DNA from: Acidobacteriota bacterium
GTDB lineage: Bacteria > Acidobacteriota > Thermoanaerobaculia > Multivoradales > JAHEKO01
NCBI GenBank assembly: GCA_029862975.1
Contig: JAOTWP010000022.1
Location: forward strand, 1 to 41,716
Direction: 5' to 3'
DNA: 41,716 nucleotides
Positions 20,951 through 30,236 of the stretch are shown here, one piece after another. The stretch's first letter is position 1. Every line of letters begins with the position of its first letter. Under the pieces are notes generated by a model. The model was not told where the DNA came from and did no database searches. It saw only the letters and a list, made by a program, of their open reading frames with translations. The position numbers and the translations under genes are program-made.

Positions 20951-22235
20951 GGCCGCGGTCCCGGCACCCGTCGTGAGCGTCGCCCCACCACCCGAGCTGC
21001 CGGCCGTCGCGGCGCGCTTCTGGCGCTACGTCCAGATCGACACCGAGGCGGACCGCGACTCGACGACGACGCCGTCCACCGCCAAGCAGAAGGACCTCGG
21101 CCGGCTCCTGGCCCGGGAGCTCGCCGAGCTCGGCGTCGCCGACGCCGAGATGGACGCCCACGGCTACGTCTACGGCTCGCTGCCGGCGGCGCCGGGCGCG
21201 CCGCGGCTCGCGCTCCTGGCCCACGTCGACACCTCGCCCGACGCCCCGGGCGGCCCGGTCGTGCCCCAGCTCCACCGCGCCTACGACGGCTCCGTGATCC
21301 GGCTGCCGGGCGACCCGGAGGTCGCCCTCGATCCGGCGGTGAGCCCGGAGCTTGCGGCCCACGTCGGTCACGATCTGATCTCGAGCGACGGCACGACGCT
21401 GCTGGGCAGCGACGACAAGGCGGGCGTCGCGGTCATCATGCAGACCGTGGCGGATCTCGTCGCCGACCCCGAGCTGCCGCGGCCGGCGCTCGCGATCTGC
21501 TTCACGGTGGACGAGGAGATCGGCCGCGGCGTCGACAAGATCGATCTCGAGCGCCTCGGCGCCGACGTCGCCTACACGATCGACGGCGGCGCCGTGGGGA
21601 CCTTCTCGTTCGAGACCTTCAACGCGGCGGAGGCCACGATCCGGGTGCGGGGGGTCGGGGTCCACCCCGGCTACGCCAAGGGGGTGATGGCCAACGCGGC
21701 GACCATCCTCTCCGGGATCCTGGCCGCCCTGCCGGCCGCCGAGACCCCCGAGGCGACGAGCGGCCGCGAGGGCTACTTCTTCCCGCACGAGATCGGCGGC
21801 AACGTGACGGCGGCCACGGCGCGCGTTCTCCTGCGCGACTTCGCGGCCGACGGTCTCGAGCGCCGCAAGCGGCTCGTCGAGGAGCTGGCCCGGGGCGCGG
21901 CGGGCGCGCATCCGCGGGCGGACGTCGAGGTCGAGATCACGGACAGCTACCGCAACATGCGCGAGTACATCGAGCGCACGGACCCGCGGGCCATCGCGTT
22001 CGCCTTCGCCGCCGCGGAGAGCCTCGGGATCGAGCTCACGGCGGAGCTCGTCCGGGGCGGCACGGACGGCTCGCGGCTCTCGGAGATGGGGCTGCCGACG
22101 CCGAACGTGTTCACCGGCGGGCACGACTTCCACAGCCGCTTCGAGTGGAACACCGTCCAGAACCTCGAGGCCTCGCTGGCCTACGTCAAGGCCCTCGTCG
22201 GCTACTGGGCTCGGCACGGAGGAGAGCCGGCGTAG
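20928..22235 (+). CDS. pepT: Peptidase T (tripeptide aminopeptidase)
   Basis: RFWRYVQIDTEADRDSTTTPSTAKQKDLGRLLAREL, LLAHVDTSPDAPG, FTVDEEIGRGVDKID; start may instead be the GTG near 20973. Confidence 0.92.
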   Translation: MPITGPSRAAVPAPVVSVAPPPELPAVAARFWRYVQIDTEADRDSTTTPSTAKQKDLGRLLARELAELGVADAEMDAHGYVYGSLPAAPGAPRLALLAHVDTSPDAPGGPVVPQLHRAYDGSVIRLPGDPEVALDPAVSPELAAHVGHDLISSDGTTLLGSDDKAGVAVIMQTVADLVADPELPRPALAICFTVDEEIGRGVDKIDLERLGADVAYTIDGGAVGTFSFETFNAAEATIRVRGVGVHPGYAKGVMANAATILSGILAALPAAETPEATSGREGYFFPHEIGGNVTAATARVLLRDFAADGLERRKRLVEELARGAAGAHPRADVEVEITDSYRNMREYIERTDPRAIAFAFAAAESLGIELTAELVRGGTDGSRLSEMGLPTPNVFTGGHDFHSRFEWNTVQNLEASLAYVKALVGYWARHGGEPA

Positions 22236-22363
22236 CCGGGTCGGGAGCAGCCCGGCCACGAGGCCCGGCGACGCGGATGGACGGCGCGGCGACCGCCCGC
22301 CGACGAGACCCGCGGGGCGGCGGCCCCGCGGCTGAACGCGAGCGAGCAAGGGAGAGGCGAGTG

Positions 22364-25300
22364 ATGGAGAAGCTCCGGAAGTGGATGTCGGTCCCGGGGG
22401 GCGGCGCGCTGGCGGTCCTGGCGCTCTGCGCCTTGCCGAGCGTGGCTCGCGGCGCGGAGACCGCGGAGACGGCGGGGGCGGCGGAGGACCCGTTCGCCGA
22501 GCTCGAGTTCCGGCACATCGGGCCGGTCGGCAACCGGGCTCCGGCCGTCGTCGGCGTGGCGGGCGACCCGCGCACCTACTACGCGGGATCGGCCTCGGGC
22601 GGCATCTTCAAGACCTCCGACGGCGGCGCCACCTGGGAGCCGATCTTCGACGACACCCCGGCCTCGTCGATCGGCTCGCTGGCCGTCGCGCCGTCCGATC
22701 CCAACGTCGTCTGGGCCGGCACCGGCGAGACCTTCATCCGCGCCAACATCTCGATCGGCGACGGCATCTACCGCTCGACGGACGCCGGCCGCAGCTGGGA
22801 GCACCGGGGCCTTGCCGAGTCCGGCCGGATCGGCCGCATCGTCGTCGATCCGCGCGATCCGGACGTCGTCTTCGCGGCGGCCCTGGGGCACGCCTACGGG
22901 CCGCAGCAGGAGCGCGGCGTCTACCGCACCCGCGACGGCGGCGCGACCTGGGAGCGGGTGCTCTTCGTCGACGAGAACACCGGCGCGATCGACCTCGTCA
23001 TGGACCCGAACAACCCGCGGATCCTCTTCGCCGCCATGTGGCAGCTGAAGCTGTGGACGGCGGGCCGGGAGAGCGGCGGGCCGGGCAGCGGCCTCTACGT
23101 CTCGCGCGACGGCGGCGAGAGCTGGGAGCGGCTGGAGGGGCACGGCTTGCCCGAGGGGCCGTGGGGCAAGATCGGGCTGGCGATGTCGGCGGCCGACTCG
23201 GACCGGGTCTACGCCCTCATCGAGACCAGCTCGAACCAGGACTTCGCGCCGTTCGACGACTTCCAGGGCGTCCTGTGGCGCTCCGACGACGGCGGGCGCG
23301 AGTGGACCATGGTCAGCGCCGACAACAACCTGGCCCAGCGGCCGCTCTACTACTCGCGGGCGGCCGCGGCGCCGGACGACGCCAACGAGATCACGTTCCT
23401 GTCCGTGCGCCAGTGGATCTCCCACGACGGCGGCGTCTCGGCCGAGGAGCAGAACTCGGGCTGGGACCACCACGACATCTGGATCGACCCGCTCGACGGG
23501 GACCGCCGGATCACCGGCCACGACGGCGGGGTGAGCATCAGCGTCAACCGCGGCGCGAGCTGGCTGCGCCCGCAGCTGCCCATCGCCCAGATGTACCACG
23601 TCGCCACCGACAATCGGATCCCCTACTTCGTCTACGGCAACCGCCAGGACGGGCCCACCGCCATGGGGCCGAGCAACACGCTGGCCGGGGACGAGATCCC
23701 GGTCGGCGCCTGGAGCACCGTCGGCGGCTGCGAGGTCGGCTTCACGGTGCCCGACCCGGAGGACCCGAACCTCGTCTGGGCGGGCTGCTACGACGGCATC
23801 CTCGACCTCTACGACCACCGCACGGGGCACGCCCGCAACGTCAGCGTGTGGCCGCAGGCGATCGAGAGCTGGGCCGCCGAGGAGCTCGAATATCGCATCC
23901 AGTGGACCGCGCCGCTGGCCATCTCGCCGCACGACCACGAGACCGTCTACTACGGCAGCCAGTACGTCCACCGCACCCGCGACCAGGGGCGCACCTGGGA
24001 GGTGATCAGCCCCGATCTCACGACCGCCGACCCGGAGCTGATGAAGCGCACCGGCGGCCTGACCCTCGACGACGCCGGGCCGACGCTCGCCCCCGTGGTC
24101 TTCGCCATCGCCGAGTCGCCCATCGAGCCGGGGGTGATCTGGGCCGGGACCAACGACGGGCAGGTGCAGGTCACCCGCGACGGCGGCGCGACCTGGAGCA
24201 ACGTGACGGCCGCCCTGAGGGGCGTGCCGCCGCTGGGCACGATCTCGAACATCGAGCCGTCGCGCCACGCTTCCGGCGCCGCCTACCTCACGGTCGACCG
24301 GCACCAGGAGGGCGACACCACGACCTACGTCTACCGGACGTCGGACTACGGCGCGTCGTGGGAGAGCCTGCGCGGCGACCTGCCGGAAAGCGTCTTCGGC
24401 TACGCCCACTGCGTGCGCGAGGATCCGCGCCGCCCGGGCCTTCTCTACCTGGGGACCGAGAACGCGCTGTGGGTGTCCTTCGACGACGGCGGCCACTGGC
24501 GCGAGCTCGGCGCCGGGCTGCCCCCGGCGCCGGTGCACTGGCTGGAGATCCAGCCGCACTTCGACGACCTGGTCGTCGCCACCTACGGCCGCGGCTTCTG
24601 GATCCTCGACGACGTGACCCCGCTGCGCGCCTACAGCGAGGCGGCGGCCGCGGACCAGCCGACGCTCTTCGCGCCGCGCCCGGCGTACCGGTTCCTCGCT
24701 CGCGAGGAAGCGTGGAGCGAGTACCAGAGCGCCGCCACGGGCAGCAACCCCGAGGACGGCGCCACGCTCCACTACTACCTGCCGGCCGAGGCCGCCGGCG
24801 ACGTCACGCTCGTCGTCCGCGGCCCGGACGGCGAGATCGTCCGCGAGCTCGAGGACCTCGAGGGGGCCGCCGGGCTCCACCGGACGCACTGGGACCTCTA
24901 CGAGGAGAAGACGACCCAGGTCAAGCTGCGCACCAAGCCCGAGGAGTCCTCCAAGGTGCGGCTGCCCGAGGAGGGGTGGCGGCGGCTGACGGACGGCGGG
25001 CGCTTCGCGATCTACGCGCCGCCGGGCCGCTACCAGGTGGAGCTCGTCGTCGGCGGCGAGGTCGCGGGCACGGCGAGCCTCGTCGTCCTCAAGGACCCGG
25101 GCGCGGCGGGCACGGAGGAGGAGCTCGCCCGCCAGATGGAGACCCTGCGCGAGCTGCGCGCCCTCATCGAGGAGGCCGCGGAGATCGTCAACGCGGCCGA
25201 ATGGAGCCGCCGCCAGCTCGGAGAGCTGCGCACCGTGTGGCAGGAGCTGCGCGCGACGGACGGGGAGAGCTCGGTGGACGGCGATGGAGCAGAGGTCGAG

Positions 25301-25756
25301 GAGGACGAAGGAGAGGATCCTCCGCGACGAGGCCGTGGCGCCGGCGGCCGGGGGAGCGCCGAGGAGGGCGCGGGCGACGCCGCCTCGGAGGCCGATTCCG
25401 ATACGGCGGGGGAGGCCGGCTTCCCCGGCGCCCTGGACGCTCTCGAGGAGCGCCTCGCGGCCCTCGAAGGCCGCTTCTTCGACCTCCGGCTGACCGGCGC
25501 CTACCAGGACTCCCTGCGCTGGAAGCGCCTGCTCTACGCCCAGCTGACCCGCCTGGCGGACACGATCTCCCGCACCGACCTGCCGCCGACGCGCTCCCAG
25601 CTCGAGTTCTTCGCCGCGGTCTCCGCCCAGGTGGCGGAGGCGCGCGCCGAGTGGCGGCGGCTGCGCGACGAGGAGATCCCGGCCTTCAACGCCCGGGCGG
25701 CCGGGGAGGGGATCGGCGCGGTGGTGCTCGCGGCCGCCGCCGACGAGACTCCCTGA
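22364..25756 (+). CDS. BNR/VPS10-like repeat (sortilin-type beta-propeller) exported protein
   Basis: Signal peptide; repeated SDGGATWEP, TDAGRSWEH, RDGGATWER, RDGGESWER Asp-box motifs. Confidence 0.9.
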   Translation: MEKLRKWMSVPGGGALAVLALCALPSVARGAETAETAGAAEDPFAELEFRHIGPVGNRAPAVVGVAGDPRTYYAGSASGGIFKTSDGGATWEPIFDDTPASSIGSLAVAPSDPNVVWAGTGETFIRANISIGDGIYRSTDAGRSWEHRGLAESGRIGRIVVDPRDPDVVFAAALGHAYGPQQERGVYRTRDGGATWERVLFVDENTGAIDLVMDPNNPRILFAAMWQLKLWTAGRESGGPGSGLYVSRDGGESWERLEGHGLPEGPWGKIGLAMSAADSDRVYALIETSSNQDFAPFDDFQGVLWRSDDGGREWTMVSADNNLAQRPLYYSRAAAAPDDANEITFLSVRQWISHDGGVSAEEQNSGWDHHDIWIDPLDGDRRITGHDGGVSISVNRGASWLRPQLPIAQMYHVATDNRIPYFVYGNRQDGPTAMGPSNTLAGDEIPVGAWSTVGGCEVGFTVPDPEDPNLVWAGCYDGILDLYDHRTGHARNVSVWPQAIESWAAEELEYRIQWTAPLAISPHDHETVYYGSQYVHRTRDQGRTWEVISPDLTTADPELMKRTGGLTLDDAGPTLAPVVFAIAESPIEPGVIWAGTNDGQVQVTRDGGATWSNVTAALRGVPPLGTISNIEPSRHASGAAYLTVDRHQEGDTTTYVYRTSDYGASWESLRGDLPESVFGYAHCVREDPRRPGLLYLGTENALWVSFDDGGHWRELGAGLPPAPVHWLEIQPHFDDLVVATYGRGFWILDDVTPLRAYSEAAAADQPTLFAPRPAYRFLAREEAWSEYQSAATGSNPEDGATLHYYLPAEAAGDVTLVVRGPDGEIVRELEDLEGAAGLHRTHWDLYEEKTTQVKLRTKPEESSKVRLPEEGWRRLTDGGRFAIYAPPGRYQVELVVGGEVAGTASLVVLKDPGAAGTEEELARQMETLRELRALIEEAAEIVNAAEWSRRQLGELRTVWQELRATDGESSVDGDGAEVEEDEGEDPPRRGRGAGGRGSAEEGAGDAASEADSDTAGEAGFPGALDALEERLAALEGRFFDLRLTGAYQDSLRWKRLLYAQLTRLADTISRTDLPPTRSQLEFFAAVSAQVAEARAEWRRLRDEEIPAFNARAAGEGIGAVVLAAAADETP

Positions 25757-25774
25757 GCCCGCCCGGGCGGGCTC
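25755..25774. terminator. 20-bp perfect palindrome overlapping the stop codon of the BNR protein (3'-end hairpin; no U-tract)
   Basis: GAGCCCGCCCGGGCGGGCTC, self-complementary over its full length. Confidence 0.4.
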
Positions 25775-25827
25775 CTGGCGCCGTCGCCCCGCCGGCCCGG
25801 GGAGCGCGGCGCCCGCGCGGGCGGGTG

Positions 25828-25856
25828 TTGTCGCGGCGCGGCGATCCCGCTATAAG
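25828..25856 (+). promoter_or_regulatory. Candidate sigma70-type promoter of malate dehydrogenase
   Basis: TTGTCG - 17 bp - TATAAG, 62 bp upstream of the ATG. Confidence 0.5.
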
Positions 25857-25918
25857 AAGACTCCGGGCGCTTCGACCGCCCGCCACCGGCAACCGCCCCA
25901 ACCCTGGAGGGAGTCCCC

Positions 25919-26896
25919 ATGAGCAAGCCCGTTCGCGTCGCCATCACCGGAGCGGCCGGCAACATCGGCTACCAACTGTGCTTCCGCGTCGCGGCCGGCG
26001 ACATGCTCGGCGCCGACCGCCCCGTGGCGCTGTCCCTGATCGAGATCCCGCCCGCCATGGACGCCCTCGCCGGCACCGTCATGGAGCTGCGCGACGGCGC
26101 CTTTCCGCTGCTGGCCGACGTCGTCGCCACGACGGACATCGACGACGGGTTCGACGAGGCCGACGTCTGCCTGCTGGTGGGCGCCAGGCCGCGCGGCGCG
26201 GGGATGGAGCGCAAGGACCTCCTGGGCGCCAACGGCAAGATCTTCGGCCCCCAGGGCAAGGCGATCAACGACCACGCCTCGCCGGACGTGCGGGTCCTCG
26301 TCGTCGGCAACCCGGCCAACACCAACGCCCTGATCGCGGCCTCGAACGCCCCCCGCCTCGACCGCCGCCAGTTCATGGCCATGACCCGCCTCGACCACAA
26401 CCGGGCGATCTCCCAGCTGGCGGAGAAGACGGGCGCCCATCCGCGGGACGTCCGGCGCATGACCATCTGGGGCAACCACTCCTCGACCCAGTACCCCGAC
26501 CTCTCCCACGCCCTCGTCGGAGGCCGCCCGGCCCCCGAGCTGGCGGACGAGGATTGGGTGCGCGACACCTTCATCCCGACGGTCCAGAAGCGCGGCGCGG
26601 CGATCATCAAGGCCCGCGGCGCCTCCTCCGCCGCCTCCGCCGCCTCCGCCGCCATCGACCACGTCAGGAGCTGGTTCCACGGCACCCCGGAAGGCGACTG
26701 GGTCAGCATGGCCGTCCCCGCGGACGGCAGCTACGGCATCGCCGAGGGCGTCATGTACTCCTTCCCCTGCACCTGCAAGGAAGGCGACTACGAGATCGTC
26801 CAGGACCTCGACTGCAGCCCCTTCAGCCGCGACCGCATGGCCGCCACGGACGCCGAGCTGCGCGAGGAGCGCGACGCGGTGGCCGAGCTGCTGTAG
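25919..26896 (+). CDS. mdh: Malate dehydrogenase
   Basis: [65 protein letters not shown]. Confidence 0.96.
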   Translation: MSKPVRVAITGAAGNIGYQLCFRVAAGDMLGADRPVALSLIEIPPAMDALAGTVMELRDGAFPLLADVVATTDIDDGFDEADVCLLVGARPRGAGMERKDLLGANGKIFGPQGKAINDHASPDVRVLVVGNPANTNALIAASNAPRLDRRQFMAMTRLDHNRAISQLAEKTGAHPRDVRRMTIWGNHSSTQYPDLSHALVGGRPAPELADEDWVRDTFIPTVQKRGAAIIKARGASSAASAASAAIDHVRSWFHGTPEGDWVSMAVPADGSYGIAEGVMYSFPCTCKEGDYEIVQDLDCSPFSRDRMAATDAELREERDAVAELL

Positions 26897-26934
26897 GGGC
26901 GCCACTCACCGCCGAAGGCGGATAAGGTCGGCCG

Positions 26935-28287
26935 ATGGAATCGGCCGCGAGCGCGTGGCGCACCGACGCCGGGAGGACCGTTCGGCTGGCGTTGCCGCTG
27001 GTGATCGGGCAGCTGGCGAGCGTGCTGATGACCTTTGTCGACACGGTCATGTCGGGGCGGCTGTCGGCCGCGGCCCTGGCCTCGGTGGCGGCGGGGGCGG
27101 CGATGTGGCACGTCGTGATGCTGGCGGGGATGGGGGTGCTCATGGCGGTGTCGCCGGCCGTGGCGCAGCTCGACGGGGCAGGGCGGCGAGCGCCGATCGG
27201 GTCGCTGGTGCGGCAGGCGTTGTGGATCGCCGCGGCGCTGACGCTGGTCACGGCGCTCCTGTACTCCACCGCTGCGCCGGTGCTCGTGGGCCTCGAGATC
27301 GACCCGTCGCTGCACGCGACGATCCTGGGCTATCTGCGCGCGCTGCTCTTGGGGGCGCCGGCGATGTACGCGTTCCTGGCGCTCAGGTTCCTGTGCGAGG
27401 GGATGGGGCTGAGCCGGCCGGTCATGTACTTCGGGTTCGTCGGGCTGGCGGTCAACGTGGTCGGCAACTACGGCCTCATCTACGGGCGCTGGGGGCTGCC
27501 GGCGCTGGGCGCGGTCGGCTGCGGCTACGCGACCGCGGCGGTGTGGACGACGCAGCTTGCCGGGCTAATCCTCTACATCCGCCGCCACGAGCGGCTGGCG
27601 CCGCTCGGCGTCTTCGCGCGGCTCGATCCGCCGCGCTGGCCGGCCATCGCGTCGCTCCTGGCGGTGGGGGGGCCCATCGGCTTCAGCTTCTTCGTCGAGG
27701 TGAGCATGTTCGCCGGAGTGGCGCTGCTCATGGGGTCGATCGGGGCCGTGGCCGTAGCCGGGCATCAGATCGCCATCAACGTGGCGTCGATCACGTTCAT
27801 GGTGCCGCTGGGGATCTCGCTGGCGACGACCGTTCGGGTGGGCAACGCGCTCGGGCGCCGCGACGGGGAGGGGGTGCGGCGGGCGGGCTGGGTCGGCGTG
27901 CGGCTGGCGCTCGCCGGGCAGGTCGTCTCGGCGCTGGTGCTGCTCGCCCTGCCGCGGCAGATCGCGGCGATCTACAGCCGCGACGAAGGCGTCGTCGCGA
28001 TGGCGGCGCAGCTGCTGGTGCTGGCCGCGATCTTCCAGCTCTCGGACGGCCTGCAGGTGTCGGCGGCGGGCGCCCTGCGCGGCCTCCAGGACACCCGCGG
28101 CCCGATGCTGGTGACGGTCGTCGCCTACTGGCTGGTCGGCCTGCCGTTCGGCTACTGGCTGTGCTTCCACCGGGACCTCGGCCCGAGCGGGCTGTGGATC
28201 GGCTTCATCTGCGGCCTGACGGTGGCCGGGCTGCTGCTGGCCTGGCGCTTCGGCCGGCTCTGCCGCGAGCTTCCGCAGGCGCCTTGA
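26935..28287 (+). CDS. MATE-family efflux transporter
   Basis: LPLVIGQLASVLMTFVDTVMSGRLSAAALASVA, 12-TM pattern, GALRGLQDTRGPM. Confidence 0.92.
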   Translation: MESAASAWRTDAGRTVRLALPLVIGQLASVLMTFVDTVMSGRLSAAALASVAAGAAMWHVVMLAGMGVLMAVSPAVAQLDGAGRRAPIGSLVRQALWIAAALTLVTALLYSTAAPVLVGLEIDPSLHATILGYLRALLLGAPAMYAFLALRFLCEGMGLSRPVMYFGFVGLAVNVVGNYGLIYGRWGLPALGAVGCGYATAAVWTTQLAGLILYIRRHERLAPLGVFARLDPPRWPAIASLLAVGGPIGFSFFVEVSMFAGVALLMGSIGAVAVAGHQIAINVASITFMVPLGISLATTVRVGNALGRRDGEGVRRAGWVGVRLALAGQVVSALVLLALPRQIAAIYSRDEGVVAMAAQLLVLAAIFQLSDGLQVSAAGALRGLQDTRGPMLVTVVAYWLVGLPFGYWLCFHRDLGPSGLWIGFICGLTVAGLLLAWRFGRLCRELPQAP

Positions 28288-28363
28288 ACGGCGGCGGAGG
28301 CGCCGCCCGCCGGGGATTGCTGGTCCGGGGATTGCAGACGTTGGCGGACGGGGGGGAATCTAA

Positions 28364-28780
28364 GTGCGTCTTCTCGTCCTGGATGGAAGCCGGGTCCTGC
28401 CGTCATTGATCCGCCGGCTGGCGCCTCCGGAGGTGGAGGTGGTGTCGGTTCCGGCCTTCGAGGAGGCGGTGGCGAGCATCGCGGACGATCCGCCGGACGC
28501 CGCGATCGTCAACCTGACGCCGTGCGGGCTGCCCTGGAGGGAGCTCAAGGCGGCGTGCCAGCGACACGAGCCGCCGATTCCGGTGCTCTTCGAGTCCTGC
28601 GTCTTCCGCAGCCCGGACGAAGCGGGGCTGGGCCGGTTGGACGCGTCGGCCGCCTTCCTCACGAAGCCCTATCCTCTCTCGCAGCTGCGCCGCGAGATCG
28701 ACCGCCTGCTGCTGGCCGCCGCCGGCGACGAGCAGCCGCCCTTCCGATCCGCCGCGGCCCGGCCCGCAGCGAAGTCGTGA
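28364..28780 (+). CDS. Receiver-like (pseudo-REC) single-domain protein
   Basis: GTG start; MRLLVLDGSRVLPSLIRRLA, AAIVNLTPCG, FLTKPYPLSQLRREIDRLL - receiver-like layout with Asn at the expected phospho-Asp site. Confidence 0.62.
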   Translation: MRLLVLDGSRVLPSLIRRLAPPEVEVVSVPAFEEAVASIADDPPDAAIVNLTPCGLPWRELKAACQRHEPPIPVLFESCVFRSPDEAGLGRLDASAAFLTKPYPLSQLRREIDRLLLAAAGDEQPPFRSAAARPAAKS

Positions 28781-28816
28781 CCCGGCCGCACTGCCTGGGC
28801 AGTCCTCGCGCGCGCC

Positions 28817-28861
28817 GGGGGATATGCCCCAATTGGCCGCTCGAATCGGGGGATATTCCCC
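28817..28861. promoter_or_regulatory. Two tandem near-palindromic sites GGGGGATATNCCCC upstream of the cytochrome operon
   Basis: GGGGGATATGCCCC 28817-28830 and GGGGGATATTCCCC 28848-28861; 31 bp repeat spacing (about three helical turns). Confidence 0.6.
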
Positions 28862-29014
28862 AGCTCGCGCTCGGGCTAGCCCCTGACGTCCCGTTGCGAC
28901 CTGCCCTAGCGGTCGCCGGACGCGGCTCCCTCCATGGCACCTTCCTTGCTACAGTAGCGGTCGAGGTTTGAAGTTATTCGAGACCTGTCCACCGAACCGA
29001 TAGAGGAGACCGCA

Positions 29015-30100
29015 ATGCGCACTGCCACCCGAATCCTGCTCCTGGCGAGCGTCGCAGCGCTCGTGCTGTGGGGCGTCCCGGCGCTGGCCTTCCACGACGA
29101 GGGCGTCGCCCACTGCAACGGCTGCCATACCATGCACAACAGCTACGAGGGCGAGCCCGTCGACCCGGATTCCCCCGACGGCAACCCGTGGCTGCTCGTC
29201 GACGCGACGCCGAGCGACACCTGCCTCGGCTGCCACAGCTCGGCCAACTCGTCGAGAGGTGTGTTCGACGGCGACTGCTCGGCGGGTCATTCGCTCGAGA
29301 AGGGCGCCGGCAACTACATCTTCCTGACCTGCCCCGACCTGCGGGAGTCCACTCGCGGCGCGGTCATTCCGGGAGAGCGGGCGGGCCACAACCTCGACGC
29401 CCCGGGCCACGGCCTCGTCACGGACACCACCCACATCTCGGCGCCAGGCGGCACCTTCCCGGCCTTGCTGATGGGCTGCACGAGCTGCCACGATCCGCAC
29501 GGCACGTTCTCCTTCCGGCTGCTGTACGGTGCCCGTGAGGTCCAGGGTACCTACAACTTCACCAACCCACCGCCGGTGGCCGAGAAGCTGGACAGCGGCA
29601 TCGGTGGCGAGGAGCCGAACAACCACACCGCCTACCAGAGCGGCATGAGCCTGTGGTGCGGCAACTGCCACACCGACTTCGAGGACATCGGCTTGACCCA
29701 CAAGCACGTCGCCGGGGAGCCTCTCGGGCCCGGGATCGCTCTGGCCTACAACCTCTACAACGGGTCCGACGACCTGATCGGCGGCGACCCGGCCTTCGCG
29801 TACTGGCCGGAAGTGCCGTTCGAGGACGCGGGCATGACGATCGACAACACGGCGGGACCGGCTGCCTCGAGCCAGGTGATGTGCCTGACCTGCCATCGGG
29901 CGCACGCCACCTCGGCGGCCTCCTCGGGGCGCTGGGACTTCAACGTCACCTTCAACGAGGAGGACGGCGACGCCTGGGGCACGTACGAGATGGCCCAGCG
30001 GATCTCGGACCTGAGTCCGAACGCGAACCGCTCGCTGTGCAACAAGTGCCACGTCCAGGACATCGACGACGAGGTCAAGCAGGACGGCGGTCCCTACTGA
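29015..30100 (+). CDS. Hexaheme c-type cytochrome, OmcS-like (extracellular cytochrome filament subunit candidate)
   Basis: Signal peptide ending ...PALA/FHDEG; six CXXCH (CNGCH, CLGCH, CTSCH, CGNCH, CLTCH, CNKCH); FHDEGVAHCNGCHTMHNS, APGGTFP...CTSCHDPHG, GMSLWCGNCHTD, CLTCHRAHA, LCNKCH match remembered OmcS motifs in order. Confidence 0.85.
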   Translation: MRTATRILLLASVAALVLWGVPALAFHDEGVAHCNGCHTMHNSYEGEPVDPDSPDGNPWLLVDATPSDTCLGCHSSANSSRGVFDGDCSAGHSLEKGAGNYIFLTCPDLRESTRGAVIPGERAGHNLDAPGHGLVTDTTHISAPGGTFPALLMGCTSCHDPHGTFSFRLLYGAREVQGTYNFTNPPPVAEKLDSGIGGEEPNNHTAYQSGMSLWCGNCHTDFEDIGLTHKHVAGEPLGPGIALAYNLYNGSDDLIGGDPAFAYWPEVPFEDAGMTIDNTAGPAASSQVMCLTCHRAHATSAASSGRWDFNVTFNEEDGDAWGTYEMAQRISDLSPNANRSLCNKCHVQDIDDEVKQDGGPY

Positions 30101-30137
30101 TCCCGGCTTCTGAGGGTCTCATCGGCCCCTAGCCTTC

Positions 30138-30180
30138 GAGGGCCCGGAGCGCCAGCGCGTCCCGGGCCCTTTTCTTGTCT
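30138..30180 (+). terminator. Intrinsic terminator after the OmcS-like gene
   Basis: AGGGCCCGG-agcgccagcgcgtc-CCGGGCCCT followed by TTTCTTGTCT. Confidence 0.75.
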
Positions 30181-30236
30181 CAGCGATCGACGACGGGCAC
30201 CGAGCTTTCGCAGCGGCACGGCACGCGGGGCTCGCG

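Noticed and set aside
22202-24889. 895-aa minus-strand ORF antisense to the BNR/VPS10-like gene
   Set aside because: High-GC shadow ORF; low-complexity Arg/Val/Gly composition and no recognisable motifs, whereas the sense frame has clear BNR repeats
26620-26655. Imperfect gcctccgcc trinucleotide-like repeat in mdh
   Set aside because: Encodes the [10 protein letters not shown] segment that is typical of this malate dehydrogenase type; ordinary coding sequence
22381-26925. 1514-aa plus-strand ORF spanning the BNR gene and mdh
   Set aside because: Arg/Pro/Gly-rich out-of-frame read-through of two clear genes; GC-driven lack of stops
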